A stretch of 64,000 nucleotides of DNA from an uncultured Tateyamaria sp. (lineage in GTDB: Bacteria > Pseudomonadota > Alphaproteobacteria > Rhodobacterales > Rhodobacteraceae), in NCBI RefSeq assembly GCF_947503385.1, contig NZ_CANNDO010000006.1, positions 124,001 to 188,000 on the forward strand, in the 5' to 3' direction. This document shows, one piece after another, positions 35,740-44,916 of this stretch. Below the pieces are notes generated by a model, which saw only the letters and a list, made by a program, of their open reading frames with translations, was not told the origin of the DNA and searched no databases. Position numbers and translations under genes: made by a program. Position 1 is the stretch's first letter; each line of letters begins with the position of its first letter.

Positions 35740-36038
35740 TCCGCGAAGTGTCCGTTCCCGAAGGTCAGTGGACCGCAATCGGCACGGGTCCGCACGCGCT
35801 ACACTGGGCGTGCGGTCGCTTGCGGATTTGTATCGCGGATACCCCGCCGACCGATCCCCAGGATAGTTTGCTACTGTCCGCGCAGGGTCAGGTAAAATCG
35901 TTCGCATACAATGGTCTAGAAACCGTCTTTGTCATGCCACTTGAGGCTGACGTGACACTGCACGCGGTTCAGGTGAGTTCGTCCGAACTGTTCCTTGTCG
36001 ACAGCGACGGCAACGTTCTCGTGGACGGTGCGTCATGA
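35736..36038 (+). CDS. Hypothetical beta-rich protein coupled to the preceding gene
   Basis: 100 residues from ATG 35736, which overlaps the preceding stop. It is similar in character to its neighbour (VPEGQWTAIGTGPHALHWAC, then SSELFLVDSDGNVLVDG) and may be a paralogous or partner beta domain. It overlaps the portal start by 4 bp, so the four genes from 35305 to 38753 form a translationally coupled head module. No family recognised. Confidence 0.62.
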   Translation: MIREVSVPEGQWTAIGTGPHALHWACGRLRICIADTPPTDPQDSLLLSAQGQVKSFAYNGLETVFVMPLEADVTLHAVQVSSSELFLVDSDGNVLVDGAS

Positions 36039-37189
36039 TCTGGCCGTTTACCCGATCCGTTGAAACCAAGGACGCGACGCGTGGCGTTTGGGAAGCCTTG
36101 TGGCCGTCGACACCGGCGAAAACCGGTCAGGTGGTCACGCCCGAAGTCGCATTGCGTCAGACAACCGTTCTCGCGTGCGTGCGGATCATTTCGGAAACCG
36201 TCGGTCAGCTTCCCTTGCACGCGTACACCCGTGCACCTGACGGGACGACCGAACGGGATCGCATCAGCGTTTTTCACCGAATGTTTTCGCGCGGCCCGAA
36301 CCCGTGGACCACGGCGTTCGATTTCCGTCTGGCCATGCAGGCCGACGTTCTGTTGCACGGGAGCGCCTTCGCCGTCATTCAGCGCGACCGTCAGGGCGAA
36401 CCGCGCTTTCTGCGTAAGCTACCGGCCCGGTCGGTTCATATCGACGAAAACCGGTTGACCGACGAACCGACGTACCGCGTGACCCTGTCCGAAGGCGGTT
36501 CGAAGAACTTCAGCCATCGCGATATTCTGCACATTCGCGCGTTGCACAGGAAAGCCGTCACCGACCTGTGCAAAGAGGCCATCGCGGTTGCGCTTGCGCA
36601 AGAGGCTGAGCTGGCCGCGTCCTTGTCACACGGTCAGAAACCGTCGGGCATTCTCATGTTCGAGAACGCCATGACCGACGCGGCAATCGACCGCGCGCAG
36701 CAACAGTTCCGCGCACTGGGCGAACGCAAGGGGACTGCGGTTCTCGACGGGTCGGCAAAGTATCAGCCGCTGGGCGTCATGAACGCCGACGCGCAGTTTT
36801 TGGAATTGCGCCGCCATCAGGTCGCGGAAATCGCGCGGGCGTTTCGGGTGCCTTTGCACATGTTGCAAGAACTCGAACGGATCACGCACCAGAACGCCGA
36901 ACAGATGGGTCGGCAATTCCTGCAATTCACGATGATGCCGCACCTGAAATCGTGGGAACAGGAATGCAATCTGAAACTGGGGGCTGACGACGGTTCCCGG
37001 TATTTCGAATTCCTGACCGACGATATCGCAAAGGCCGATCTGGCCGCACGAATGCAGTCGTATTCGCAGGCGGTCACGAACGGAATTCTTTCACCCAACG
37101 AAGCACGCGCAATGGAAAATCGCGCCCCCTATCCGGGCGGCGACGAATTCCTGCGTCCGCTCAATATGCAGGGGTCAACCGATGGCTAA
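36035..37189 (+). CDS. HK97-type phage portal protein
   Basis: 384 residues, normal for HK97-family portals. Visible landmarks: RQTTVLACVRIISETVGQLPLHAY (residues about 42-64), the WTTAFDFRLAMQADVLLHGSAF stretch, LGVMNADAQFLELRRHQVAEIARAFRVP and a C-terminal NGILSPNEARAMENRAP. Portals form the dodecameric DNA gate at a capsid vertex. It overlaps the capsid gene by 8 bp. No terminase gene precedes it, which is unusual for an HK97-type head cluster. Confidence 0.95.
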   Translation: MIWPFTRSVETKDATRGVWEALWPSTPAKTGQVVTPEVALRQTTVLACVRIISETVGQLPLHAYTRAPDGTTERDRISVFHRMFSRGPNPWTTAFDFRLAMQADVLLHGSAFAVIQRDRQGEPRFLRKLPARSVHIDENRLTDEPTYRVTLSEGGSKNFSHRDILHIRALHRKAVTDLCKEAIAVALAQEAELAASLSHGQKPSGILMFENAMTDAAIDRAQQQFRALGERKGTAVLDGSAKYQPLGVMNADAQFLELRRHQVAEIARAFRVPLHMLQELERITHQNAEQMGRQFLQFTMMPHLKSWEQECNLKLGADDGSRYFEFLTDDIAKADLAARMQSYSQAVTNGILSPNEARAMENRAPYPGGDEFLRPLNMQGSTDG

Positions 37190-38753
37190 AGACTTTCTTG
37201 AAACGCACGAATTTGCGCCTGTACAGGTCAAGTTCGCCAATCCCGAAAACGGCGTCGTCAAAGGCATTGCCGCCACCTACGACAGCAATCCCGACCGCGT
37301 CGGTGACACGATCAAACAGGGTGCTTTCACGAATACGCTGAACCAGATCGACACCGAAGGTCGGTCGGTCGTGATGCTCGACAACCATGACCCGTCAAAG
37401 CCCATCGGGCGCTGGACGAAGTTCGAAGACGGACCCGACGGCCTGAAGGTCGAAGGGCGTTTGAGCATCAACAGCGACGCGGGCCGCAACGTCTGGGCAC
37501 TCATGAAAGACGGCGTTCTTGACGCTCTGAGCATCGGTTACCGCACCGTCTCTGCCGATCCGCGCGCAGGCGGCGGTCGCGTGCTGACCGAAATCGACCT
37601 TGTCGAAATTTCCGTTGTGACCTTCCCCGCCAATCGCGCGGCGGTCGTCACGGATGTGAAGGGGGACGACCCCACAACCAAGGCCCAAAAGGCCGCAACA
37701 GGAGGGGCCAACGACATGGCACTTGACGCGTCCGAATTGGACACCGAATTGAAAAAAGCAAACGAACGGATTGCGGATCTGGAGGCGAAATTCGACGCCG
37801 TCCCCGCAAAGGCGAAGGCGGACGAAACCCCCGTCGAGGTCAAGGCGTTCGAGAACTTCGCCCGTCACGGCAAAGAGGGCATGGCGGCGGATGAAATCAA
37901 GGCGCTGAATTCCGGCACCGACGCGCAGGGCGGGTTCCTTGTTCCCGAAGATTTCCGCGCCGAACTGATCCGTGACCTGACCGAAGTTTCGCCGATGCGC
38001 CAAGTCGCACGCGTGACCACGACCGGTCGCGACGAATTGGTTTTGCCGAAGCGTCTGACGAAACTCGCCGGGGGCTGGACCGCTGAACTGGCTGACCGCA
38101 CCGAAAGCGAACCCACCTACGGTCAGATCAAAATCCCGGTGCACGAAATCGGTGTGTTCACGGCCATCTCGAACATGAACCTCGAAGACAGCGCGTTCGA
38201 CATGCAAGCCGAACTGACCGCTGATTTCGCGGAAAGTTTCGGGGAAATCGAAAGCAACGCGTTTATCGTCGGTGACGGTGTCGGCAAGCCGAAGGGCATT
38301 CTCGACAGCGCCGACATTCCGACGGTCAACACCGCAGCGGCGGGCGTGATCGACGGCGATGATCTGATCGGGCTGTTCTATTCGCTGAAGGCGTCTTACC
38401 GGAATTCCGGTGCGTGGATGATGAATTCGCAGACCCTTGCGGCTGTGCGCAAGCTGAAGACGGCGGGCGGCGACTACATCTGGCGCGAAAGCCTTGCCGA
38501 CGGTCAGCCCGCCACGATCCTTGGTCGACCGGTGTATGAGGCCCCCGACATGCCCGATCCCATCGCCAACGCAAAGGCCGTCGCCTTCGGTGATTTCAGC
38601 CGGGCTTACCGGATCGTGACGCGCCTCGATATCAGCGTTCTGCGCGACCCGTATTCCCTCGCGACAAAGTCGATGGTGCGGTTCCACGCCCGTGCACGCG
38701 TCGGCGGCGACGTGGTCCAGGGTGAGGCCGCACGGACGCTTACGCAGGCGTAA
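37182..38753 (+). CDS. Prohead protease-major capsid protein fusion (HK97 fold)
   Basis: 523 residues in one frame. Residues 1-160 are an HK97-type prohead serine protease with likely catalytic His69 (MLDNHDP) and Ser117 (LDALSIGYRTV). A linker and coiled coil (about 178-210, DTELKKANERIADLEAKF) resembles the scaffolding delta domain. Residues from about 245 (GTDAQGGFLVPEDFRAELI) to the end form the HK97 capsid fold. Inside the gene, AGGAGGG at 37700-37706 lies 9 bp before ATG 37716 in the same frame, so a 345-residue capsid protein could also be made alone. Portal precedes it; no head-tail connector follows. Confidence 0.93.
   Translation: MAKDFLETHEFAPVQVKFANPENGVVKGIAATYDSNPDRVGDTIKQGAFTNTLNQIDTEGRSVVMLDNHDPSKPIGRWTKFEDGPDGLKVEGRLSINSDAGRNVWALMKDGVLDALSIGYRTVSADPRAGGGRVLTEIDLVEISVVTFPANRAAVVTDVKGDDPTTKAQKAATGGANDMALDASELDTELKKANERIADLEAKFDAVPAKAKADETPVEVKAFENFARHGKEGMAADEIKALNSGTDAQGGFLVPEDFRAELIRDLTEVSPMRQVARVTTTGRDELVLPKRLTKLAGGWTAELADRTESEPTYGQIKIPVHEIGVFTAISNMNLEDSAFDMQAELTADFAESFGEIESNAFIVGDGVGKPKGILDSADIPTVNTAAAGVIDGDDLIGLFYSLKASYRNSGAWMMNSQTLAAVRKLKTAGGDYIWRESLADGQPATILGRPVYEAPDMPDPIANAKAVAFGDFSRAYRIVTRLDISVLRDPYSLATKSMVRFHARARVGGDVVQGEAARTLTQA
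37700..37718 (+). promoter_or_regulatory. Internal ribosome binding site and ATG for stand-alone capsid protein
   Basis: AGGAGGGG (37700-37707) is the strongest Shine-Dalgarno word of the head module and sits at ideal distance from in-frame ATG 37716-37718, exactly at the junction between protease and delta/capsid parts. Confidence 0.65.
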
Positions 38754-39392
38754 CCCATGCGAACTAAACTCTTGGGGGGCGGTAGGGGCAACCTTGCCGC
38801 CCTGTTGTCTTAGCACGGATACGTCATGACGCGTTCAACTGTTGCATCGCCGTGACGGCCATCAGCCCCAAGCAGACAATCACCGAACAAACCGTACACT
38901 CTGCGTCGTGACTGCCGCTCGTCCAGACTTTGCAATACACCTGATCTGCGGTATAGGCACGTCAGCCAAAAGGAGGACACACTTTGACCAAACTTTTGGA
39001 AGCGCGGTAAACACCTTGATGCAGGAAGGATAACCACAGCTCCGCGGCATGTGTTGGTGGTCAAACGGAGCGAAACGGATGTGGGACGTCAATGTCAATG
39101 TCATGCTGATTGCGTACGCCGCTGCATAGGCGTGCGACAACAGCGCCTTCGACGGAACGACTGATGAGAGGACCCCGGAACCACCGGAGGGGAAACCTGG
39201 TCGAATGTCGGAGGCATCACCCTACTGCAGAACTCTGTTTGAGCGGTGCCTCAGAAAAGCTGTGCGCAGCCCAATACGGACATTCATCTAGCGACCACAG
39301 GCGGCCTGGATGCGGACGTTGCTGACGTTCGCTGCTGTTGCGCCAAGGTCCGCTTTGGCTGCCTACTTATCATAGACAAACCTGAATTTGGG
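38754..39392. other. 639-bp gene-free region after the capsid gene
   Basis: I see no convincing gene on either strand, where head-tail adaptor genes would normally follow. The right part carries TTGCGCCAAGGTCCGCTTTGG (39338 on), related to sequence at 41018-41049, so this may be degenerate recombination scar sequence at the edge of the defence cargo. Confidence 0.5.
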
Positions 39393-40841
39393 CTACCTAG
39401 CAAGGAAGCCTTTGACACCGTTTCGAATTGAATCAAACCCAGTAAGATCGTTGGAGTAAACGATATGCCGAAGGTGACGAGTGTCAAATGGGATATCACC
39501 TGTGCTTTGAGTTAGTAGTAGAATCTTCTTTCCAAGTGTGTGGCCAATACCAAGCTCGTAGTACACATTTGGGTTCTTACCCGTCACGTCTGCTATCATG
39601 AATTCTGACTTCACGATAGCATTCCAAACGTCCTCCATTACGTTCTCGCCATGCATTTCATCTGCTCGAATCGTAGATATGCCTTCGTCTGCGAGAACTT
39701 CTTTGAGAATTTTGGATACAGTGTCTGACCAGTTTTCGCCAAACGGCATTATTACGAAACAGGTGGACTTGTTAATTCCCGTGTCGCGTCCAGAGAAAAT
39801 GGGGTCAACTATCATACTGTTTATCCTTCGCTGGTGAAGATATCGAGCCAGTGGCGAGAAGTTTCGACACGCTCGAGAGACAAGCGTTGCCCCATAACCG
39901 AAGCTAGAGTGGGATACCGAGTCGAAGACAAATACAAGTACCCCAAGAACTTCGTTGTCATAAACTACCGGGGAAAGCGTTATCCGATCATACTCCCCGA
40001 ACCCTATCGATGAAATCGAAGATAGTGCGTTGCAAAAGGCGCTGTGCAGTTCTGAGTTTTGCTCGATGTGTTTATGTCCGCTGTGCCTGATATCACCGAA
40101 GTACCGCTCGAACTCATCCTCTCGCGAGAACTTTAGCCTTTTGCCTCCAATAATGTATGGGCGCTCTCGTTTTTTCGGAGCGTTCAGCGTCGCATACTCT
40201 AGAAACACAGAATCCGTGTCGATCACCGCAAAAGCACATAGCTTTGCCCCCAAAGACTTCGCGAGTATCCTAGTTAGTTTGATGGCAAAAGTTCCCGGAA
40301 GGATCGATTGGTCCCGCGCCATCTGATACAAGCTTTCCACATCCGACAGGCCGCGCTCGACAGACTTGGAAACCATTTCCTTCTTCGAAGATATAAAGTC
40401 GTTCACTAAAAAGTCGCAGAATGCCTTTACGGCAAAAGCTTCGGTCTCATCGGCAGGTTCAATATAAGCTACAACTTGGGCCTTGTAGCCATCGCTGGTG
40501 GATGTCAAAAATCCGGGATCGAGTTGCGTAGCTTTGGAGTGGATTGCGACAAGATTGTCCATCGACTGAAGGTCGCTTATCGGCCTCGGAATGTGTCCTC
40601 CGCCATCCGTCAAGCTATAGAAAACGTCACCCTCCCCACTTCGAGTTCGGATAATGATCTTTTCAATGCCAAGCCTATCTACAACGTTCTTATTGTAGCG
40701 ATGAAAGTTTAATACGGCAGAACTAAGCGGATCGCCATGAACAGCAGCAGAACTGCTTCGACTAAGACGAGTTCTGTCACGTGCCAAAAAATGTAATAGG
40801 TTTGTGACTTCTATTGGCACTTTGGCGCATCCAAGCTTCAT
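39393..40841 (-). CDS. Tandem GAF-like protein with deoxyribosyltransferase/TIR-like effector domain (putative defence)
   Basis: 482 residues from ATG 40839-40841 (an open frame extends to 41024; the start is uncertain, no clear ribosome site). Two regions, about 50-150 and 165-340, have a GAF-like end pattern (YDNEVLGVLVFVFDSV, then a long helix). The C-terminal 120 residues are a nucleoside 2-deoxyribosyltransferase/TIR-like fold: CFVIMPFGENW (361-371), IRADEM (391-396), ADVTGKNPNVYYELGIGH (417-434) with likely catalytic Glu429, and DIPFDTRHLRHIVY. Such domains cleave N-glycosidic bonds of nucleotides or NAD in defence effectors. It sits in the cargo slot beside a NACHT gene. Confidence 0.75.
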   Translation of the reverse strand: MKLGCAKVPIEVTNLLHFLARDRTRLSRSSSAAVHGDPLSSAVLNFHRYNKNVVDRLGIEKIIIRTRSGEGDVFYSLTDGGGHIPRPISDLQSMDNLVAIHSKATQLDPGFLTSTSDGYKAQVVAYIEPADETEAFAVKAFCDFLVNDFISSKKEMVSKSVERGLSDVESLYQMARDQSILPGTFAIKLTRILAKSLGAKLCAFAVIDTDSVFLEYATLNAPKKRERPYIIGGKRLKFSREDEFERYFGDIRHSGHKHIEQNSELHSAFCNALSSISSIGFGEYDRITLSPVVYDNEVLGVLVFVFDSVSHSSFGYGATLVSRACRNFSPLARYLHQRRINSMIVDPIFSGRDTGINKSTCFVIMPFGENWSDTVSKILKEVLADEGISTIRADEMHGENVMEDVWNAIVKSEFMIADVTGKNPNVYYELGIGHTLGKKILLLTQSTGDIPFDTRHLRHIVYSNDLTGFDSIRNGVKGFLAR

Positions 40842-41346
40842 AGTTTCTGGAGTCAGTGTATCTTCTGCGCTTTGGTTGGCAATCGCTGGTTGCCGATTGC
40901 AGTAGAAATACCTCAACGGTGACTGGCACGTTTGGTTCGCAAAACCCGCAACGCAGACATCTGTAAGTGACGCAGCATCCAGAAGTATGGGCTCTGTCCC
41001 GACATTGGCTGCATACCGCGCCAAGGTCGGCGCGCAGCCCGAAGCGGACTTTGCGAGGAGAGCAGAGTCGGCATGTGTTGCAGAGGGCCGTGTGGGAGCC
41101 GGTCATTCGCCGCATGTGCGATAGCGCTCTAAAACGCATACGGAAGCGGACGTTCAGTTTCCATAGAACTCGCACAGCACTCTATACGGGAGCAAGTCGG
41201 CTTCGAACTCATGGTTACGAGGCTGCAAAGAACACGTATCGCGTAGAACCTGCATTGGCTGGAAACGGCCATCCGTAAGGACTGTCGTCAATCGCGACTA
41301 TTTCCAAGCGTCTTACAATAGCGTGCAACCTGTGAGTACACAATTG
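40842..41346. other. 505-bp gene-poor region between the two defence genes
   Basis: No convincing gene. Contains GCGCCAAGGTC (41018-41028) and GCAGCCCGAAGCGGAC (41034-41049), which echo, in direct and inverted orientation, sequence at 39340-39363. The part next to 40842 could be N-terminal coding sequence or promoter of the GAF-effector gene. Confidence 0.45.
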
Positions 41347-43674
41347 CTAAGCCTGTAAAATTCGACGCGCAAATTTTGGGCTCGGACTTTCCAAAAAGCG
41401 TCTGACCTCGGCCGATTTCCCCGAAACGGACTTCCAGATAGTATCGTTTGCCACACCTGGAACTTGAACAATAAAGCCTGTTTTTTCAAGGGTCCTAATT
41501 ACTGACTTGACCTCATCATGTAGATGAGGCGCATTACCACTTAGTAAGGCCTTCTCAACACGAGGGCCAGACTGCTCATATGTCTTCCTTAGGACATCAT
41601 AAACAATCTGTTCAGCAACGTTCTTAAAAGTCATTTTTTGCTCAACTAGGTCAGACTCCCGATTAACTGCTAACTCTACTTCACAACCGCTCATAGACCC
41701 AAACTTGAGAGCTTGACTTCCTACCGCTAAAATCTGCTCACATACACATTCAGAAAATACTGGCAGTAGGCTGTCATCCTCGACATAGTCAAAAATGATT
41801 TTTTCAAAATAACAATTATGAAATTGAATCCGTGAATAGTTTTCTCTAACTTTTTCCAAAATAAGAGTGCTTACATCACAGTTGGAAATCTCAATGTGTG
41901 CACCCTTGTAGGGAGTGCCAAAATAGATCATCGAGTGTAAGAGGTCGAGTTGTGAGTGATTGTCTTGAGATTTATTGTTAATGAACGATAGAAAAGGAGA
42001 GCATTTGTCGGCGTCAAAAACGACTTCACTAAGCGTTTCAATTCCGGCAATGCCAAGCGGGTTTTTAATGCCAACATACGCGTTAAGTCGAAAATCTGCA
42101 TAGTCTTGGAATAAGTTACTTAAATAGGTGGCTGAACAAACGTCCACGAAGTCAGGAGACATAAAATTCTTGGACTCGATTGATACCTGCGGCGAGTTGC
42201 GCGTGCTAGCTTCAAATCTCATCGACTCAGCTTGAACAAGGCCGGGAAGTCGCATCAACTCACCGAGTACAACGCCTTCTGGTTCATCGCCAAAAACATT
42301 CCGATAGGTTTCTGTAAGATCTGTAGTCGTGATAGGGCCAACTCCACTCCCACGCTTTCTAGCCACTGTAGCCAATTCACCATAAATCTCCAGAAGGTCC
42401 TTTTTTATCAACGGCAACATATCGATTTGATCGACTTCCCGTTGACAAAATCTGTCAAGTAACAGTTTCCAACCAACGGAAGCATCAAGTGTAGATATTT
42501 CGCCTAGACTTTTTCTGGAATCCAAAACGGCCAGATAGCCAAGCAACAAGGGGCGTCTAGGTAACCAGTCAGGCGGTTGAAAGTTTGCATTATACTTTTG
42601 AAGAAAACGGGTCAGTTCTACTTCAGTTGCAATGTCGCTGAGCTCCAGTTGTTCCCAACTTTCATTCACGCCCAAGCAAGCCTTGGCCTCTTCAAAGGTC
42701 GGGAAGAAGTGCGATCTTCCAGCAATTACTATTACTGCATTTTCAGGGCTTTCAGAAACAAGTCTTCTAACTACCAATAGCGCTTGCCGTCGAATATCAA
42801 AGTACTTTTCATCTCTTCGCAGTGAGAGGCGGGGGACCATCTCATCGAAACCATCAATCAAAAGCGTGACATAACCTGCTCGCCAGGCACGTATCAGCGG
42901 TTCCCCAAGATCTCTGACACCAATCCTATCAGCATGCCTTCGCAACGCTTCGTCTGGTGACTCCAGGTTTGCGAAATCTCTTAGGTTAAGTGCAACAGGA
43001 AACGTCTCTTTTCGTCCAGAGGTGTGTGCCTTTGCGAGATGAAGGAATAACTCCCTCATGTGCATGCTCTTGCCAGTGCCAAAATCACCCAATAAGAGAA
43101 CGCGATTTACAGACCCTTTATCAATCCACGATTTCAGAACATCGAGCTGAATTGGTTTTTTCTTCTTTCCGTTGCCAATTCTTGATAAACTTGTTTGGAC
43201 AAAGAAATCGGTTTCAAAATCCTGGCTTTCACGAAATAAATCTACGGCACTTCCAAAGCGATAGTGTGATCGCGCAGATAGATATTTTGCGCTATCGATG
43301 ACACGCGAAACAAACTGTCTATAGCTTTGATGCCTGATATTGCTTGGGTAAGTTCGTAGTAGCTCTCTCTGCTCAGGTGCAAGATCGAATTTAGTGATGA
43401 ACCATCCTGTAATTGGTTTTGATCCCCGAAATTCCCTTTGCAACTCAGAGATACGTTTCCGAAGCTTGTCAAGGTCATGGGCAGCTTTCGACTTTTTCTG
43501 TGAGACGGTAACCTCAACGACGTGTACAACTAGATCAGTTTCATAGTACCCATCGTGTTCGATCCCGTCGATAATGTAATTGATCCTCCGGTCTGAATAT
43601 GGGCTAAAAATCTGATCACAGATTCTGATGATCTGAGCTTCGAAGTTCTTTTCATCGAGTAGTGCTTTGTCCAC
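41347..43674 (-). CDS. NACHT ATPase with N-terminal nuclease-like domain (putative antiphage bNACHT)
   Basis: 775 residues. The N-terminal 120 resemble a PD-(D/E)xK nuclease: Asp47 and Glu54 in ETDLVVHVVEVTVSQKK, though the usual ExK lysine is Thr56. The NACHT P-loop NTPase follows: Walker A GDFGTGKS (196-203), Walker B LLIDGFDEM (271-279) and a conserved AGRSHFFPT sensor region. The C-terminal 250 residues contain short-repeat-like IEISNCDVSTLILEKV and IQFHNCYFEKIIFD strands, a possible sensor, and end in a helical, winged-helix-like part. Bacterial NACHT proteins sense phage and trigger the N-terminal effector. The gene is clearly A+T-richer than all neighbours, indicating separate acquisition. 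Confidence 0.85.
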   Translation of the reverse strand: MDKALLDEKNFEAQIIRICDQIFSPYSDRRINYIIDGIEHDGYYETDLVVHVVEVTVSQKKSKAAHDLDKLRKRISELQREFRGSKPITGWFITKFDLAPEQRELLRTYPSNIRHQSYRQFVSRVIDSAKYLSARSHYRFGSAVDLFRESQDFETDFFVQTSLSRIGNGKKKKPIQLDVLKSWIDKGSVNRVLLLGDFGTGKSMHMRELFLHLAKAHTSGRKETFPVALNLRDFANLESPDEALRRHADRIGVRDLGEPLIRAWRAGYVTLLIDGFDEMVPRLSLRRDEKYFDIRRQALLVVRRLVSESPENAVIVIAGRSHFFPTFEEAKACLGVNESWEQLELSDIATEVELTRFLQKYNANFQPPDWLPRRPLLLGYLAVLDSRKSLGEISTLDASVGWKLLLDRFCQREVDQIDMLPLIKKDLLEIYGELATVARKRGSGVGPITTTDLTETYRNVFGDEPEGVVLGELMRLPGLVQAESMRFEASTRNSPQVSIESKNFMSPDFVDVCSATYLSNLFQDYADFRLNAYVGIKNPLGIAGIETLSEVVFDADKCSPFLSFINNKSQDNHSQLDLLHSMIYFGTPYKGAHIEISNCDVSTLILEKVRENYSRIQFHNCYFEKIIFDYVEDDSLLPVFSECVCEQILAVGSQALKFGSMSGCEVELAVNRESDLVEQKMTFKNVAEQIVYDVLRKTYEQSGPRVEKALLSGNAPHLHDEVKSVIRTLEKTGFIVQVPGVANDTIWKSVSGKSAEVRRFLESPSPKFARRILQA

Positions 43675-44193
43675 GTTTCTCTCATTGGCATCTACAGGTT
43701 CAGTTGGCGTTATGCTCAGTCGACATGCTTGTCGGACAATTGTCTTGAGTCAAACTGTTTAGGTCGACTTCCAGTCTACTTTTTTGATCGCTGTGCTAGC
43801 GCTCTAGAGAAGTTGGCTCTTCGATGAATAGTAGAATGTACCTTGCGACTGCGTCCTTGGAGTTGTTGTGCTTCGCGAGCAAAGCGCAGGAGCTGCCGTT
43901 CGTTTTCATTGAACGAATGACCGTATAGGAGACGCAGCGACATTCCCTGCAGAGAGGCGGCGAGTTTCCGCAACCGGGTGCGCTCGCCTCAAGTCAATCC
44001 CAAAGTTCGCAACTTTGCAAAGCCCGCTTTCTGCGCAAAACGCATTGCGGGATTGTTGTGGAATTTGCGCACTGGAACGATATCCCGTCTTCGCTGAGGT
44101 AAACTTACGCAACCCTAGAAAGCTGACCTAATACGCTGGTTTTATTGCTGAATTTTGGTACGGTGACCCCGACAATCCAAAGGGGGTTTGCAC
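43675..44193. other. 519-bp gene-free region bordering the defence cargo
   Basis: No gene recognised. The right half contains short inverted words (GCAAAGCCCGCTTTCTGCGC near 44017 and TTGCGCAC) similar in style to the other cargo-flanking regions. Upstream promoter sequence for the NACHT gene must lie in its left part. Confidence 0.45.
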
Positions 44194-44712
44194 ATGCTTT
44201 CGATCACACAAGCCACCCAGCTTTTGGCTGAGATTTATGACGTCCCTGAAAGCGGTCTCATGACGACAAAGGACGCGCTGCGCCGATCCGGCATGTTCCC
44301 GACCGCACAAGGTCGGTCGATCCCGCCTACAACGCCTGTACGCATTGCCCTGTTGATTATTGGTCTGGGCGTCACCTATCCCGAACGTATCGCCGAACTC
44401 GCGGACCTGCGCCGCTTCGTTTACCGGCCCGGTGACATGACCGCGCAAGTGACACTGGGTGACGTGTTGTCTGAAATCGTCAAAGGTCTGTTCGAGAACC
44501 CCGGCAAGGCCGTCGACATGCACCTGATTATGACCGCCACAGAGGCCCCGTGGGCGACGCTACAGGGGCCGTCAGGCGTCGTGATGCAGTTCGGGGAGGT
44601 CGGCAACGGCGGAGGCTTTGTGACGCGTCAGGCAACCGTTTCCTTGGCCCCCTTGGCGTTGTTCTGCGAAGCCGCGCGCAACTTATCGCACCCGTACAGT
44701 GTCACCGGATGA
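44194..44712 (+). CDS. Hypothetical mobile-element protein
   Basis: 172 residues from ATG 44194 behind AGGGGGT. The N-terminal half is helical (LSITQATQLLAEIYDVPESG, then TTKDALRRSGMFP) and could be a DNA-binding or adaptor domain; the second half contains a beta-rich GPSGVVMQFGEVGNGGGFV. No family recognised. It heads a compact three-gene operon with a small HTH protein and another unknown, and its G+C level returns to that of the phage module. Confidence 0.62.
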   Translation: MLSITQATQLLAEIYDVPESGLMTTKDALRRSGMFPTAQGRSIPPTTPVRIALLIIGLGVTYPERIAELADLRRFVYRPGDMTAQVTLGDVLSEIVKGLFENPGKAVDMHLIMTATEAPWATLQGPSGVVMQFGEVGNGGGFVTRQATVSLAPLALFCEAARNLSHPYSVTG

Positions 44713-44915
44713 TCCCGCCGCGCCTTCATATCTTGCCGGAAAGTCTCGACGTCCTGCGCGGGGCAAAGGCGATTGCCGGGTTTCTGAACACGACCCCGTC
44801 GCGTGTGTACCGTTTGCACCGTGCGAAACAGCTACCGTTGTTCACTGAAGGGGCAACGCTGTGTGGGCGCAAGACGACGCTCACGGCATGGATTGAACGG
44901 CAAGAGGTTGGGTGA
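44709..44915 (+). CDS. Small helix-turn-helix protein
   Basis: 68 residues from ATG 44709, overlapping the preceding stop (ATGA). The core LRGAKAIAGFLNTTPSRVYR, then HRAKQLPLFTEG and KTTLTAWIERQE fits a MerR/AlpA-like winged helix (helix, recognition helix, wing, last helix) with a target in the element's DNA. It could be a second excisionase or a regulator acting on the operators at 46186-46230. Function inferred from fold only. Confidence 0.68.
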   Translation: MIPPRLHILPESLDVLRGAKAIAGFLNTTPSRVYRLHRAKQLPLFTEGATLCGRKTTLTAWIERQEVG

Positions 44916-44916
44916 A

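Noticed and set aside
37395..38816. 473-aa minus-strand open frame opposite the capsid gene.
   Set aside because: Shadow of a high-G+C gene with clear HK97 homology on the plus strand; no recognisable protein features.
40777..41175. Cys-rich minus-strand open frame (several CxxC) upstream of the GAF-effector gene, reminiscent of a zinc ribbon.
   Set aside because: It overlaps degenerate repeat-like sequence, has no ribosome site, and its Cys spacing is irregular; the frame of the GAF-effector gene explains the left part better.
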